From WHSW01 sp963749365 (GTDB lineage Bacteria; Actinomycetota; Thermoleophilia; Solirubrobacterales; 70-9), in contig CAVVME010000004.1 of assembly GCA_963749365.1 (NCBI GenBank), positions 666,865 through 730,864 of the forward strand: 64,000 bases of DNA, read 5' to 3'. A program made the translations under genes and the position numbers. Below, in pieces: positions 1 through 10,119 of the stretch. The notes below the pieces were generated by a model. The model was not told the origin of the DNA and did no database searches. It saw only the letters and a program-made list of their open reading frames with translations. Numbering within the stretch: the first letter of the stretch is position 1; the number at the start of each line of letters is the position of its first letter.

Positions 1-1
1 G

Positions 2-193
2 GTCAACCTGACCAGGATCGAGTCCCGGCCGTTGCGCCGCGGCCTCGGCCGCTACATGTTCTTCGTCGATCTCGAGGGGTCCCGAGCCGACGGTCCCGTC
101 GCCGCGGCGATCGAGACGCTGCGGGCGAAGGCCGAGAGCGTTCGGGTGCTCGGCAGCTACCCGGTGGCGACCAGCGGCATCCCCGACGGCTGA
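2..193 (+). CDS. pheA: Prephenate dehydratase, C-terminal ACT end (partial)
   Basis: Only the last 63 codons are in the window; the gene begins upstream. The frame contains NLTRIESRP, the phenylalanine-binding ESRP motif of the regulatory ACT domain of prephenate dehydratases, followed by YMFFVDLEG and a C-terminal helix. The enzyme converts prephenate to phenylpyruvate in phenylalanine synthesis and is feedback-inhibited through this domain. The catalytic domain is not visible, so a fused chorismate mutase cannot be excluded. It ends 37 bp before the HNH gene, which appears to have its own promoter. Confidence 0.85.
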   Translation, partial: VNLTRIESRPLRRGLGRYMFFVDLEGSRADGPVAAAIETLRAKAESVRVLGSYPVATSGIPDG

Positions 194-214
194 CGGACGG
201 CATGCCGGCCGTTC

Positions 215-220
215 TACAAT
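215..220 (+). promoter_or_regulatory. -10 hexamer (TACAAT) for the HNH gene
   Basis: TACAAT lies 10 bp before the ATG of the HNH endonuclease gene and no Shine-Dalgarno intervenes. Transcription would start at or next to the ATG, giving a leaderless mRNA. No clear -35 is visible. The same arrangement recurs before several other genes in the window. Confidence 0.5.
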
Positions 221-230
221 CCCGCTCACG

Positions 231-851
231 ATGGAGGACCTCGCTGACCCCGAGGTAGGACGCCGCCGCGTCGCGGCGGCGCGTGGCGGCGGGCGGCGGC
301 ACTCCAACGGTCATCAGGCAAACGGCAGCGGGCGCCTGCGCTCGCACGGCTCCCGGGTCCTGGTTCTCAACGCCAGCTACGAGCCGATCAACGTGTGCAC
401 GGTTCGGCGCGCGGCCGTGCTGGTGCTCAAGTCGCGCGCCGAGGTGCTCGAGCAGGGCGAGGGCGCCCTGCACTCCGAGCGGCTCGAGCTCGAGCGGCCG
501 TGCGTGATCAGGCTGATCCGCTACGTGCGCATCCCGCGCGACGTCCACCGGCGCAAGATCACCCGCAAGGCGGTCCTCGCCCGTGACGCCTACACCTGCC
601 AATACTGCGGCCACGAGGCCGCCGGGCTGACCGTCGACCATGTGATCCCGCGCAGCCGGGGTGGCGAGTCGGTGTGGGAGAACATCGTCGCCTCGTGCGC
701 TCCTTGCAACCGCAAGAAGGGGAACCGGATGCCGCGCGAGGCGAGCATGCATCCGTCGAGCCGCCCGAAGCCGCCCGGGCCGACGGTCTTCATCCGCATC
801 GCCGCCCCCCGGGTGCCGCTCGCCTGGGAGCCGTACCTGGTCACGTCGTAG
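231..851 (+). CDS. HNH endonuclease family protein
   Basis: A 206-residue protein. The N-terminal 44 residues are a basic, low-complexity extension. The conserved part opens with VLNASYEPINV (residues 46-56), typical of a widespread stand-alone HNH family. The HNH core has C123-x2-C126, D136-H137, N151 and C156-x2-C159, i.e. a zinc-stabilised beta-beta-alpha-metal nuclease fold with an intact catalytic histidine. The biological substrate of this family is not established; it is chromosomal and shows no phage or intein context here. The start is supported by the upstream -10 hexamer, although an internal start nearer the conserved core is possible. Confidence 0.85.
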   Translation: MEDLADPEVGRRRVAAARGGGRRHSNGHQANGSGRLRSHGSRVLVLNASYEPINVCTVRRAAVLVLKSRAEVLEQGEGALHSERLELERPCVIRLIRYVRIPRDVHRRKITRKAVLARDAYTCQYCGHEAAGLTVDHVIPRSRGGESVWENIVASCAPCNRKKGNRMPREASMHPSSRPKPPGPTVFIRIAAPRVPLAWEPYLVTS

Positions 852-868
852 TCCGTCGCCTGACAGCG

Positions 869-898
869 AAGGGCCGCCCCGTTGCCAGGGCGGCCCTT
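869..898. terminator. Hairpin terminator, possibly bidirectional
   Basis: A perfect 11-bp stem (869-879 with 888-898, AAGGGCCGCCC arm) with an 8-nt loop starts 18 bp after the HNH stop codon. It has no strong T tract on either strand. It could terminate the HNH transcript and also any minus-strand transcript arriving from the 1.0-1.1 kb region. Confidence 0.6.
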
Positions 899-918
899 CC
901 AAGGTGCGATTTCAGGCG

Positions 919-936
919 GGCCGCGAATTCGCGGCC
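919..936. repeat. 18-bp perfect palindrome
   Basis: GGCCGCGAATTCGCGGCC reads identically on both strands. It lies in the 350-bp gene-free stretch between the HNH gene and the UPF0104 gene. It could be a protein-binding site or an RNA hairpin in a minus-strand transcript. No function is assigned. Confidence 0.6.
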
Positions 937-1054
937 GGGTGGGACTCGGTCCAGCCTCCGGTACCCGCCGGTGCCTGGGGTTGGATTCCGCCAGGCGGCT
1001 CGCACGCTGCTCGCCCGAATCGACGGTCGCCCGCCGGACGGACGGAGCGGCCGA

Positions 1055-1099
1055 CTAGCGGCCCCGCACCTCCAGTGTCCCGAAAATACTGTCGCTCAA
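1055..1099 (-). CDS. Candidate 14-residue peptide behind a near-perfect ribosome-binding site
   Basis: On the minus strand a TTG codon opens a 14-codon frame reading MSDSIFGTLEVRGR and then TAG. Ten bases upstream of the start is the end of AGGAGG, within AGAAAGGAGGTGGTC, which matches the ideal anti-16S complement (AGAAAGGAGGTGATC) at 14 of 15 positions. So strong a site is unusual in this window, where many genes have none. No larger minus-strand gene follows; the transcript would run into the palindrome and terminator near 0.9 kb. I do not recognise the peptide. It may be a small protein, a leader peptide or part of a small RNA, or it may be chance. Confidence 0.35.
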   Translation of the reverse strand: MSDSIFGTLEVRGR

Positions 1100-1203
1100 G
1101 TTCGGACCACCTCCTTTCTCTGGTAACTCGATTGAAGCAGACGCGGGGGTCGCCCGTGATCGGTCTCACGTAACGAAGAGCCGGGATCGGGGACGCTCGT
1201 CTC

Positions 1204-2274
1204 ATGGACGCGATGAAGGGCCCCGACGCAGCTTCGATCGAGCTCGAGCCCGCCGCCCTGCCGGGCGCTCGCCGCCTGATCGAGCTCGGGGTCCTGGTCG
1301 CGCTGGTGGCCGGCGCGGTGCTCGCGTTCCCCGGGCTGGACGAGCTCCGAGCCCGACTCGCCGGCGCGGACCCCGCCCTGCTCGCCGCCGCCGGCGCCTT
1401 CGAGCTGGGATCGTGCCTGGCCTTCGTGGCGGCGTTTCGCGGCGTCTTCTCCTCCGGGCTCTCCTGGCGGTTCAGCTACCAGGTGGCGATGGCCGAGCAG
1501 GCCGCCAACGTGCTGCTGCCCACCGGTGGGGCCGGCGGGTTGGCGCTCGGCGCCTGGGCCCTGCGCCGGATCGGGATGCCCGCCGACCGAATCGGGCCGC
1601 GAACCGTCGCCTTCTTCTTGATCACCAGCTCGGTCAACTTCGCCGCGGTGATCGTCGCCGGCGCCGGCCTCGCCATCGGCCTGCTGCCGGGCGACGTCGC
1701 CCTGCTGACCGCGCTCGCCCCGGCGCTGCTCGCCGCAGCCGCGCTCGTCGTGATCGCCGCGGCTCCTCGCCTGATCGGATCCCGCTCCGCCGCTCGAGCG
1801 GGTCGGCTGAGGACCGCGCTCGCCAAGGGCCGCGCCTATCTGCTCGACGGCGTTCGCGACACGATCGAGCTGCTCGGCTCCGGGCGGCCGGCGATCGTGC
1901 TCGGGGCGATTGCCTACATGGCTCTCGACGTGATCGCGCTTGCGGCGGTGTTCGCGGCCTTCGGCGGTGGCGGCCCGACGGTCGGGGTTTTCGTGCTCGC
2001 CTACGCGATCGGCCAGCTCGGCGGCCTGGTCCCGCTCCCGGGCGGGATCGGCGGCACCGACGGCGGCCTGATCGCAGCCTTCGCCCTGCTCGGAACCCCG
2101 GTCGGGATCGCCGCCGCGGCCGTGCTCGCCTACCGGGCGTTCCAGCTCGGCGTGCCGGCGCTGCTCGGCGTCACCGCGTTCGCCCAGCTCCGCCGCAGGC
2201 TCGGGCCCGCGGCGAGCGTCGCCGACGCAGGCTGTCCCGACCTGGCACCGGTCGCCGCTCTCGAGCCGGCCTAG
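1204..2274 (+). CDS. UPF0104 / lysylphosphatidylglycerol-synthase-like membrane protein
   Basis: A 356-residue polytopic inner-membrane protein with about eight hydrophobic segments. The signature PLPGGIGGTDGG near residues 276-288 is characteristic of the UPF0104 family, which is related to the flippase-like transmembrane half of lysyl-phosphatidylglycerol synthases (MprF/AglD2). No aminoacyltransferase domain is attached, so lysinylation cannot be claimed; a lipid or polyprenol-phosphate translocase role is inference. Its TAG stop overlaps the gyrA stop on the opposite strand by four bases (CTAG). The 350 bp upstream hold only hairpins and the short minus-strand ORF. Confidence 0.85.
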   Translation: MDAMKGPDAASIELEPAALPGARRLIELGVLVALVAGAVLAFPGLDELRARLAGADPALLAAAGAFELGSCLAFVAAFRGVFSSGLSWRFSYQVAMAEQAANVLLPTGGAGGLALGAWALRRIGMPADRIGPRTVAFFLITSSVNFAAVIVAGAGLAIGLLPGDVALLTALAPALLAAAALVVIAAAPRLIGSRSAARAGRLRTALAKGRAYLLDGVRDTIELLGSGRPAIVLGAIAYMALDVIALAAVFAAFGGGGPTVGVFVLAYAIGQLGGLVPLPGGIGGTDGGLIAAFALLGTPVGIAAAAVLAYRAFQLGVPALLGVTAFAQLRRRLGPAASVADAGCPDLAPVAALEPA

Positions 2275-4841
2275 TCGGGACCGTCGGACCCGTCGGACCC
2301 GTCGGGCTCTGCGGCCGGCTTCGCGCCCGCGGCGGCCGCCTCGGCGACCTCGTCGGCCTCGTCGGCGACGTCGGCCGAGGACTCGACCACGAGCGCGACC
2401 GCGCTGACCAGATCGTCGTCCTTGATGTTCATCACCTTGACCCCCTGCGTGGCGCGCCCCATGCGGGAGATCCCGCCGGCGTTCGTGCGCTGGACCATCC
2501 CGTTCTGGGAGATGAACAGCAGGTCCTGATGATCGCGGACGATCAGCGCCCCCGCGAGGCCGCCCTTGCGCTCGGTCAGCTTGATCGTCAGCACGCCCTT
2601 CGTCCCCCGGCCCTTGACCGGGTACTCGGAGACGGCGGTGCGCTTGCCGTAGCCGTTCTCGGTGACGACGAAGAGCTCGGTGTCGTCGCGGGCGACGTCC
2701 ATCGCCAGAACGCGGTTGCCCTCCCTGCCGATCTTGCCGCTCACGTTCATGCCCTTGACCCCGGAGGTGTCGCGCCCCATCGGGCGGACCGCCTTCTCGC
2801 TGAAGCGCGAGGCGTGACCCGACTTCGAGACCAGGAGCAGGTCGTCCTCGCCGTCGGTGAGCCGGACCTGGACCAGCTCGTCCCCGTCGCGGACCTTGAT
2901 CGCGATGATCCCGTCGGCGCGGATCGGCGTGTTGTACGCCTTGAACTCCGTCTTCTTGACCAAACCCTTGGCGGTAGCGAAGACCAGATACTTGCCCTCG
3001 CTGAAATCGCGGGTCGGTTTCACGGCCATCACCCGCTCGCCCTCGCGCAACGGCAGCACGTTGACCAGCGCCGAGCCCTTCGAGGTCCGCGAGCCCTCGG
3101 GCAGCTCGTAGACCTTGAGCCGGTAGACCTTGCCGCGGTTGGTGAAGAAGAGCATGAAGTCGTGGGTCGAGCAGATGTGCAGGTGCTCGATGTAGTCGCC
3201 CTCTTTGAGGTTCATCCCCATCACCCCGACCCCGCCTCGGCGCTGCTGACGATAGGTCGCCAACGGCAGCCGCTTGACGTAGCCCGAGCGCGTGATCGAG
3301 ATCACCATCTGCTGGTCGGCGATCACGTCCTCGATGTCGAGATCGCCCTCGGCGTGGGTGATCTCCGTCCGCCGCTCGTCGCCATGGCGCCGCTCTATCT
3401 CGTCGAGCTCGTCGACGACCACCCCGTCGATCCGGGCCGGGTCGCCGAGGATTGCCCGCAGCTCGCCGATCAGCTTCAGCAGCTCGGCATGCTCATTGCG
3501 GACCTTGTCGGACTCGAGCGCGGTGAGCCGCTGCAGGCGCATGTCCAGGATCGCCTGCGCCTGCTCGGTCGAGAGCTCGAACTCCGCGATCAGGCCCTCG
3601 CGCGCGGTGTCGGGATCCTGCGAAGCTCGGATCAGGGCGATCACGGCGTCGAGGTTGTCGAGCGCGATCAGCAGTCCCTCGAGGATGTGAGCGCGGGCCT
3701 CGGCGCGGCGGAGCTCGTACTGGGTCCGGCGGGTGACGACGTCGCGCTGGTGGGAAACGTAGTGCTCGATCACCTCCTTCAGCGACAGGGTGCGCGGCAC
3801 GCCGTCCACGAGGGCGACCATGTTGACCCCGAACGAGGTCTGCATCTGGGTGTGCTTGTAGAGCTGGTTCAGCACCACCATCGCCGGGTCGCCACCGCGC
3901 TTGAGCTCGATCACGAGCCGCATCCCGGAGCGGTCGGTCTCGTCGCGCAGGTCCGAGATCCCGTTCAGCTTCTTCTCCCGGACGAGGTCGGCGATCTTCG
4001 TGATCAGGCCGCCGTCGCCGCCCTTCTTGACCATGAACGGCAGCTCGGAGACGATGATCGCCTCCTTGCCGCCCTTGAGCGGCTCGACGTGCGCCTTGGC
4101 ACGGACCCGGATCGAGCCCCGGCCGGACGCGTAGGCGTCGCGGATGCCCTCGGTGCCCATGATCGTCCCGCCGCCGGGGAAGTCCGGGCCCTTGACGTGC
4201 TTCATCAGCCCCTGGAGGTCGATCCCGGGGTTCTCGATGTAGGCCTTGACGGCGCTGATCGCCTCGCCGAGGTTGTGGGGAGGGATGTTGGTCGCCATCC
4301 CGACCGCGATCCCGGCGGCGCCGTTGACGAGCAGGTTCGGGAACCGCCCTGGCAGCGCCAGCGGCTCGGACTGCGACTCGTCGTAGTTGGGCCCGAAGTC
4401 GACCGTATCGGACTCGATCTCGCGCAGCATCTCGGTCGCGAGCCGGGCCAGCCGAGCCTCGGTGTAGCGCATCGCCGCCGGCGGGTCGTCGTCGATCGAG
4501 CCGAAGTTGCCCTGGCCGTCGACCAACGGGTAGCGCAGGGAGAAGTCCTGCGCCATCCGGGCCAGGGTGTCGTAGATCGCGGTGTCGCCGTGCGGGTGGT
4601 ACTTGCCCATCACCTCGCCGACGATGAACGCGCACTTGCGGTAGGGGCGGTTCGGCTGCAGGCCGAGGTCGTGCATCGCGTAGAGCACCCGCCGGTGGAC
4701 CGGCTTCATCCCGTCGCGGACGTCCGGCAGCGCCCTGCCGACGATCACGCTCATCGCGTAGTCGAGGTACGAGCTGCGCATCTCCTGCGTCAGCTCGCGC
4801 TCCTCGATCCGCCCGGTCAGCGCGTCGAGCCCTCCTTCCAT
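2271..4841 (-). CDS. gyrA: DNA gyrase subunit A
   Basis: An 856-residue GyrA, the breakage-reunion subunit that introduces negative supercoils together with GyrB. The catalytic tyrosine is Y126 in AAMRYTEAR. The quinolone-resistance region reads HPHGDTAIYD, with Thr at the E. coli Ser83 position and the Asp87 equivalent kept. The C-terminal DNA-wrapping domain begins with the GyrA box QRRGGVG near residue 532. An acidic Glu/Asp/Ala/Pro-rich tail ends the protein. It lies 31 bp downstream of gyrB and is presumably co-transcribed with it. Its stop overlaps that of the convergent UPF0104 gene. Confidence 0.98.
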   Translation of the reverse strand: MEGGLDALTGRIEERELTQEMRSSYLDYAMSVIVGRALPDVRDGMKPVHRRVLYAMHDLGLQPNRPYRKCAFIVGEVMGKYHPHGDTAIYDTLARMAQDFSLRYPLVDGQGNFGSIDDDPPAAMRYTEARLARLATEMLREIESDTVDFGPNYDESQSEPLALPGRFPNLLVNGAAGIAVGMATNIPPHNLGEAISAVKAYIENPGIDLQGLMKHVKGPDFPGGGTIMGTEGIRDAYASGRGSIRVRAKAHVEPLKGGKEAIIVSELPFMVKKGGDGGLITKIADLVREKKLNGISDLRDETDRSGMRLVIELKRGGDPAMVVLNQLYKHTQMQTSFGVNMVALVDGVPRTLSLKEVIEHYVSHQRDVVTRRTQYELRRAEARAHILEGLLIALDNLDAVIALIRASQDPDTAREGLIAEFELSTEQAQAILDMRLQRLTALESDKVRNEHAELLKLIGELRAILGDPARIDGVVVDELDEIERRHGDERRTEITHAEGDLDIEDVIADQQMVISITRSGYVKRLPLATYRQQRRGGVGVMGMNLKEGDYIEHLHICSTHDFMLFFTNRGKVYRLKVYELPEGSRTSKGSALVNVLPLREGERVMAVKPTRDFSEGKYLVFATAKGLVKKTEFKAYNTPIRADGIIAIKVRDGDELVQVRLTDGEDDLLLVSKSGHASRFSEKAVRPMGRDTSGVKGMNVSGKIGREGNRVLAMDVARDDTELFVVTENGYGKRTAVSEYPVKGRGTKGVLTIKLTERKGGLAGALIVRDHQDLLFISQNGMVQRTNAGGISRMGRATQGVKVMNIKDDDLVSAVALVVESSADVADEADEVAEAAAAGAKPAAEPDGSDGSDGPD

Positions 4842-4872
4842 CTAGCTCACCCGTGCCTTGAACGGTCCGCGC

Positions 4873-7317
<2,445 letters not shown>

Positions 7318-7484
7318 TGGCTGCTCGGTCCCTCCGTTGCGATCATGAGAAACCCCGACCGTCGGGCCCGGCGTCTGGGCCGGATCCGAGCGGCTCGGGG
7401 CAAGGGTGCAAGTTCAAACCAGGATACCATCATCGGCAGCCGGAAGATCACGGCCTTTGTCAGAAAAGTCCTGCAAATCACGCA

Positions 7485-7796
7485 CTAAAGGCGATCGCGC
7501 CCCGGGGTCTCTCCGACGACGAACCGAAGCGCCTGCACCCGCCGCGGCGCAAGCGCCCGATTGAGCGCCTCGAGCAGCTCCTCCTGGAGCAGGTCGAGCT
7601 CCTGGGCCCAGGTCGCGGCTCGGCACGAAATGGTCACCGTGCCGTCGCGTTCGCGCACCGGATCTGCCTCGCCGGCGACCCGCGCGCCGACCGCCGGCTC
7701 CCACTTGCTCTGCACCGCTGCGAGCAGGGTCGCCGGCTGGGTCGCGTCGCGAACCACACCGACGGCTTCGGCGAGCGCCCGCGGTCGCCGGCTCAT
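7485..7796 (-). CDS. dciA: DUF721 / DciA-like replication protein
   Basis: A 103-residue DUF721 protein. DUF721 defines DciA, which in most bacteria helps place the replicative helicase DnaB at the origin. Conserved features include the repeated region with WAQELDLLQEELLEALN and the strand LRFVVGE. The ATG overlaps the recF stop (ATGA), so translation is coupled, matching the recF-dciA order of mycobacteria (Rv0004). The protein is short, essentially the DUF721 core without the long N-terminal region of the mycobacterial form. The 168 bp to gyrB probably hold the gyrBA promoter, with TATCCT as a possible -10. Confidence 0.85.
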   Translation of the reverse strand: MSRRPRALAEAVGVVRDATQPATLLAAVQSKWEPAVGARVAGEADPVRERDGTVTISCRAATWAQELDLLQEELLEALNRALAPRRVQALRFVVGETPGRDRL

Positions 7797-8899
7797 GCGA
7801 CCAGCTCGCTCGCAGCCGGGGCGAGGACGCGGCCGTCGCGGACCGCGACCTCGCTGCGGGCGGCCGAGCTCGGCAGCTGCTCGCAATCGGTGGCTGTGAT
7901 CAGCGCCTGACCGCCGCCCGTCGCCAAGAGCTCGACCAGGAGCTCGCGGTGGTCGCCGTCGAGCTCGCTGGTGACGTCGTCGAGCAACATCAGGGGAGGC
8001 GGCAACCCGGCATCGACCAGCGCGCCCCGCTCGGCGAACAGCAGCGCCAGCAGCGCAGTTCGCTGCTGGCCCTGCGAGCCGTAGCGCCGCAGCGATCGGC
8101 CGCCGGCCTCGAGCGCCAGCTCGTCGAGATGAGGGCCCCACCCCGTGTATCCGCGGGAGAGGTCGGACTCGCGCCGCTCGCCGAGCTCCGCCGCGAGCTG
8201 AGCCGGATCGTCGGCTTCGCTGCGCGGGCGGTAGCGCACCACCGGCTCCCCGGCGAGCCCGAGCGCCCGCGCCGCGGGCTCGAACGCGGCCGCGAGTCGC
8301 TCGCACGCCCGCGCCCGGTCGGCGATCAGGCCGACGCCGCTCTCCGCCAGCTCGAGGTCCCACGCATCGAGCGAGGATCGCGAGCCGGTGCCGGCTCGGA
8401 TCCTGCCGAGGAGGGCGTTGCGCTGCGCGAGCGCGCGCGAGTAGCGACGGCGTGTGTGCGCCCGCGCCGGCCACAGCGCCGCAGCAAAGGAGTCGAGATG
8501 GTTACGGCGAGCGCTCGGCGGCCCCTTGACCAGCGCCAGGCGATCCGGCATGAAGACCGCCAGGCTGGGACGGCCGGCGACGCTCTCCGCCGTCGCCGGC
8601 GCGCCGTCGACGAGATGGCGACGTCCGTCCGAGCGGCTGACCGAGAACAGGAACGCCCGCCGGCGCCCGTCGTCGGCGATCATCGCCTGCGCCCGGGCGA
8701 GCGGCTTGCCGAAGGCGATCGTCTCGCGCTCGTCCCGGGTCCGACACGAGCGGCCCGCAAGCGCCATGTAGGTCGCCTCGAGCAGGTTCGTCTTCCCGGC
8801 CCCGTTCGGTCCCCAGAGCAGATTCAGGCCCGGCCCCAACGCGAGCTCGGAGGCGGCCAGATTGCGCAGGTCGAGCACGCTGACTGCGTCGACAACCAT
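7793..8899 (-). CDS. recF: DNA replication/repair protein RecF
   Basis: A 368-residue SMC-like ATPase that loads RecA at gaps through RecOR. The Walker A is GPNGAGKT (residues 30-37), the ABC signature is YGSQGQQRT and the Walker B is LMLLDDVTSELD, followed by a switch histidine-region variant. The length matches the family. It starts 8 bp after the dnaN stop and overlaps dciA, so dnaN-recF-dciA form one transcription unit. Proximity to dnaN agrees with the usual origin order. Confidence 0.96.
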   Translation of the reverse strand: MVVDAVSVLDLRNLAASELALGPGLNLLWGPNGAGKTNLLEATYMALAGRSCRTRDERETIAFGKPLARAQAMIADDGRRRAFLFSVSRSDGRRHLVDGAPATAESVAGRPSLAVFMPDRLALVKGPPSARRNHLDSFAAALWPARAHTRRRYSRALAQRNALLGRIRAGTGSRSSLDAWDLELAESGVGLIADRARACERLAAAFEPAARALGLAGEPVVRYRPRSEADDPAQLAAELGERRESDLSRGYTGWGPHLDELALEAGGRSLRRYGSQGQQRTALLALLFAERGALVDAGLPPPLMLLDDVTSELDGDHRELLVELLATGGGQALITATDCEQLPSSAARSEVAVRDGRVLAPAASELVA

Positions 8900-8907
8900 C
8901 GGGGCGG

Positions 8908-10017
8908 CTAGGCGTTGAGCCGGATCGGCATCACGAGGTAGCTGAAGTCCTCGTCGCCAACCGGTCGCAGAAGCCCGGGTCGCAGCGGGGACGAGATCTG
9001 CACCGCGAGCTCCTCCGAGCCGACGCTCTCGATCCCCTCGACCAGGAACTGCGGGTTGAAAGCGATCTCGAGCGGCTCGCCGGAGTACGGCGCCGGCATC
9101 GCCTCGCTGGCATCGCCGATGTCGGGCGTCTCCGCGGCGACCGTGAGCTCGCCCTCGGCGAAGGCCAGCCGCAACGGCGCATTGCGCTGCGCGAGCTGGC
9201 TCACGCGGCGGGTGATCTCGAGCAGCTCCTCGCGCGGCAGCCGCACCTCATGCTCGAAGGACTCGGGGATCAGCTGGCGCCAGCTTGGGAACTGTCCCTC
9301 GATCAGCCGCGAGGAGAGCAGCACCTCACCGGCGCCGAAGACGATCTGGTTGCGCGGCAGGGCGATCTCGACCTCCTCCACCGCCTCGGTGGTGATGATT
9401 CGCGCCAGCTCACGCAGGGCGCGGGCGGGGATGTTGGCCTCCAGGCGCTGTGAGACCGCGCTCTCGAGCGCCGCGTGCTTGACGCTCAGCCGGTAGGAGT
9501 CCGTCGCGACCATGCTCAGCGTCTCGCCCTCGGCCTGGAGCAGGACGCCGGTCAGGATCGGTCGCACCTCGTCCCGAGAAGCGGCGCGGGCGACGAGGTC
9601 GATCGTCGTCGCCAACGGCTCTCCGGGCAAGCGCACCGAATCGCCCTCGAGCGCGGGCAAGCGAGGGAAGTCCTCCGCCGGCAGGGTCCGAAGGTGAAAG
9701 CGCGCTCCACCGGCGGCGATCTCAACGTCCCGCTGCTCACCGCGGAGCTCGAGCGAGACGTCGCCGGCCGGCAGGCTGCGGACGACGTCCGCGAACAACC
9801 TGCCCGGCAGCAGCACCGTCCCCTCGCTCTCTGCCTTCACCTCGGTCAGCGCCCGGGTCAGGGCAAGCTCCATGTCGGTGGCGCGCAGGGTGAGGCCGCC
9901 ACCCTCCGCCGAGACCAGGATCCCGCCGAGCGACGGCAGGGTCCCGCGACTCGACACCGCGCGCCCTACGAGTTGCAGAGCGGCGGCGAGAGGATCACGA
10001 GCTACGGAGACTTTCAT
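8908..10017 (-). CDS. dnaN: DNA polymerase III subunit beta (sliding clamp)
   Basis: A 369-residue clamp with the three-repeat architecture. It begins MKVSVARDPLAAAL and ends in VMPIRLNA, the canonical C-terminal tail next to the binding pocket for polymerase and other partners. It forms the ring that tethers polymerase to DNA. AGGAAG about 14 bases upstream may act as ribosome-binding site. The 102-bp spacer to dnaA is the most likely origin. Confidence 0.97.
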   Translation of the reverse strand: MKVSVARDPLAAALQLVGRAVSSRGTLPSLGGILVSAEGGGLTLRATDMELALTRALTEVKAESEGTVLLPGRLFADVVRSLPAGDVSLELRGEQRDVEIAAGGARFHLRTLPAEDFPRLPALEGDSVRLPGEPLATTIDLVARAASRDEVRPILTGVLLQAEGETLSMVATDSYRLSVKHAALESAVSQRLEANIPARALRELARIITTEAVEEVEIALPRNQIVFGAGEVLLSSRLIEGQFPSWRQLIPESFEHEVRLPREELLEITRRVSQLAQRNAPLRLAFAEGELTVAAETPDIGDASEAMPAPYSGEPLEIAFNPQFLVEGIESVGSEELAVQISSPLRPGLLRPVGDEDFSYLVMPIRLNA

Positions 10018-10119
10018 CTGGGATCGTTCATCTTCCTATCTGGATCAGATGTATCTAGGTTGTGGATGACTGTGGACGGATCGGCCGGCTGCGCATGATC
10101 CTGCCGTATGTCGGGTCGA
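10018..10119. other. Candidate origin (oriC), dnaA-dnaN spacer
   Basis: This spacer is visibly richer in A+T than its surroundings (10028-10060). It holds two tandem DnaA-box-like sites on the plus strand, TGTGGATGA (10061-10069, one mismatch to TGTGGATAA) and TGTGGACGG (10071-10079, two mismatches to TGTGGACAA), ten bases apart. The position between dnaA and dnaN is the origin site in many actinobacteria and firmicutes. It is short and has few boxes for a complete origin, so flanking DNA may contribute. Confidence 0.45.

Noticed and set aside
1104..1120. Plus-strand GGACCACCTCCTTTCT looks like the 3' end of 16S rRNA
   Set aside because: No other rRNA sequence precedes it; it is better explained as the complement of a strong minus-strand Shine-Dalgarno.
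3013..3026. GTTTCACG half of a parS-like site inside gyrA
   Set aside because: Only one half-site matches; the other half is unrelated and the position is within coding sequence.
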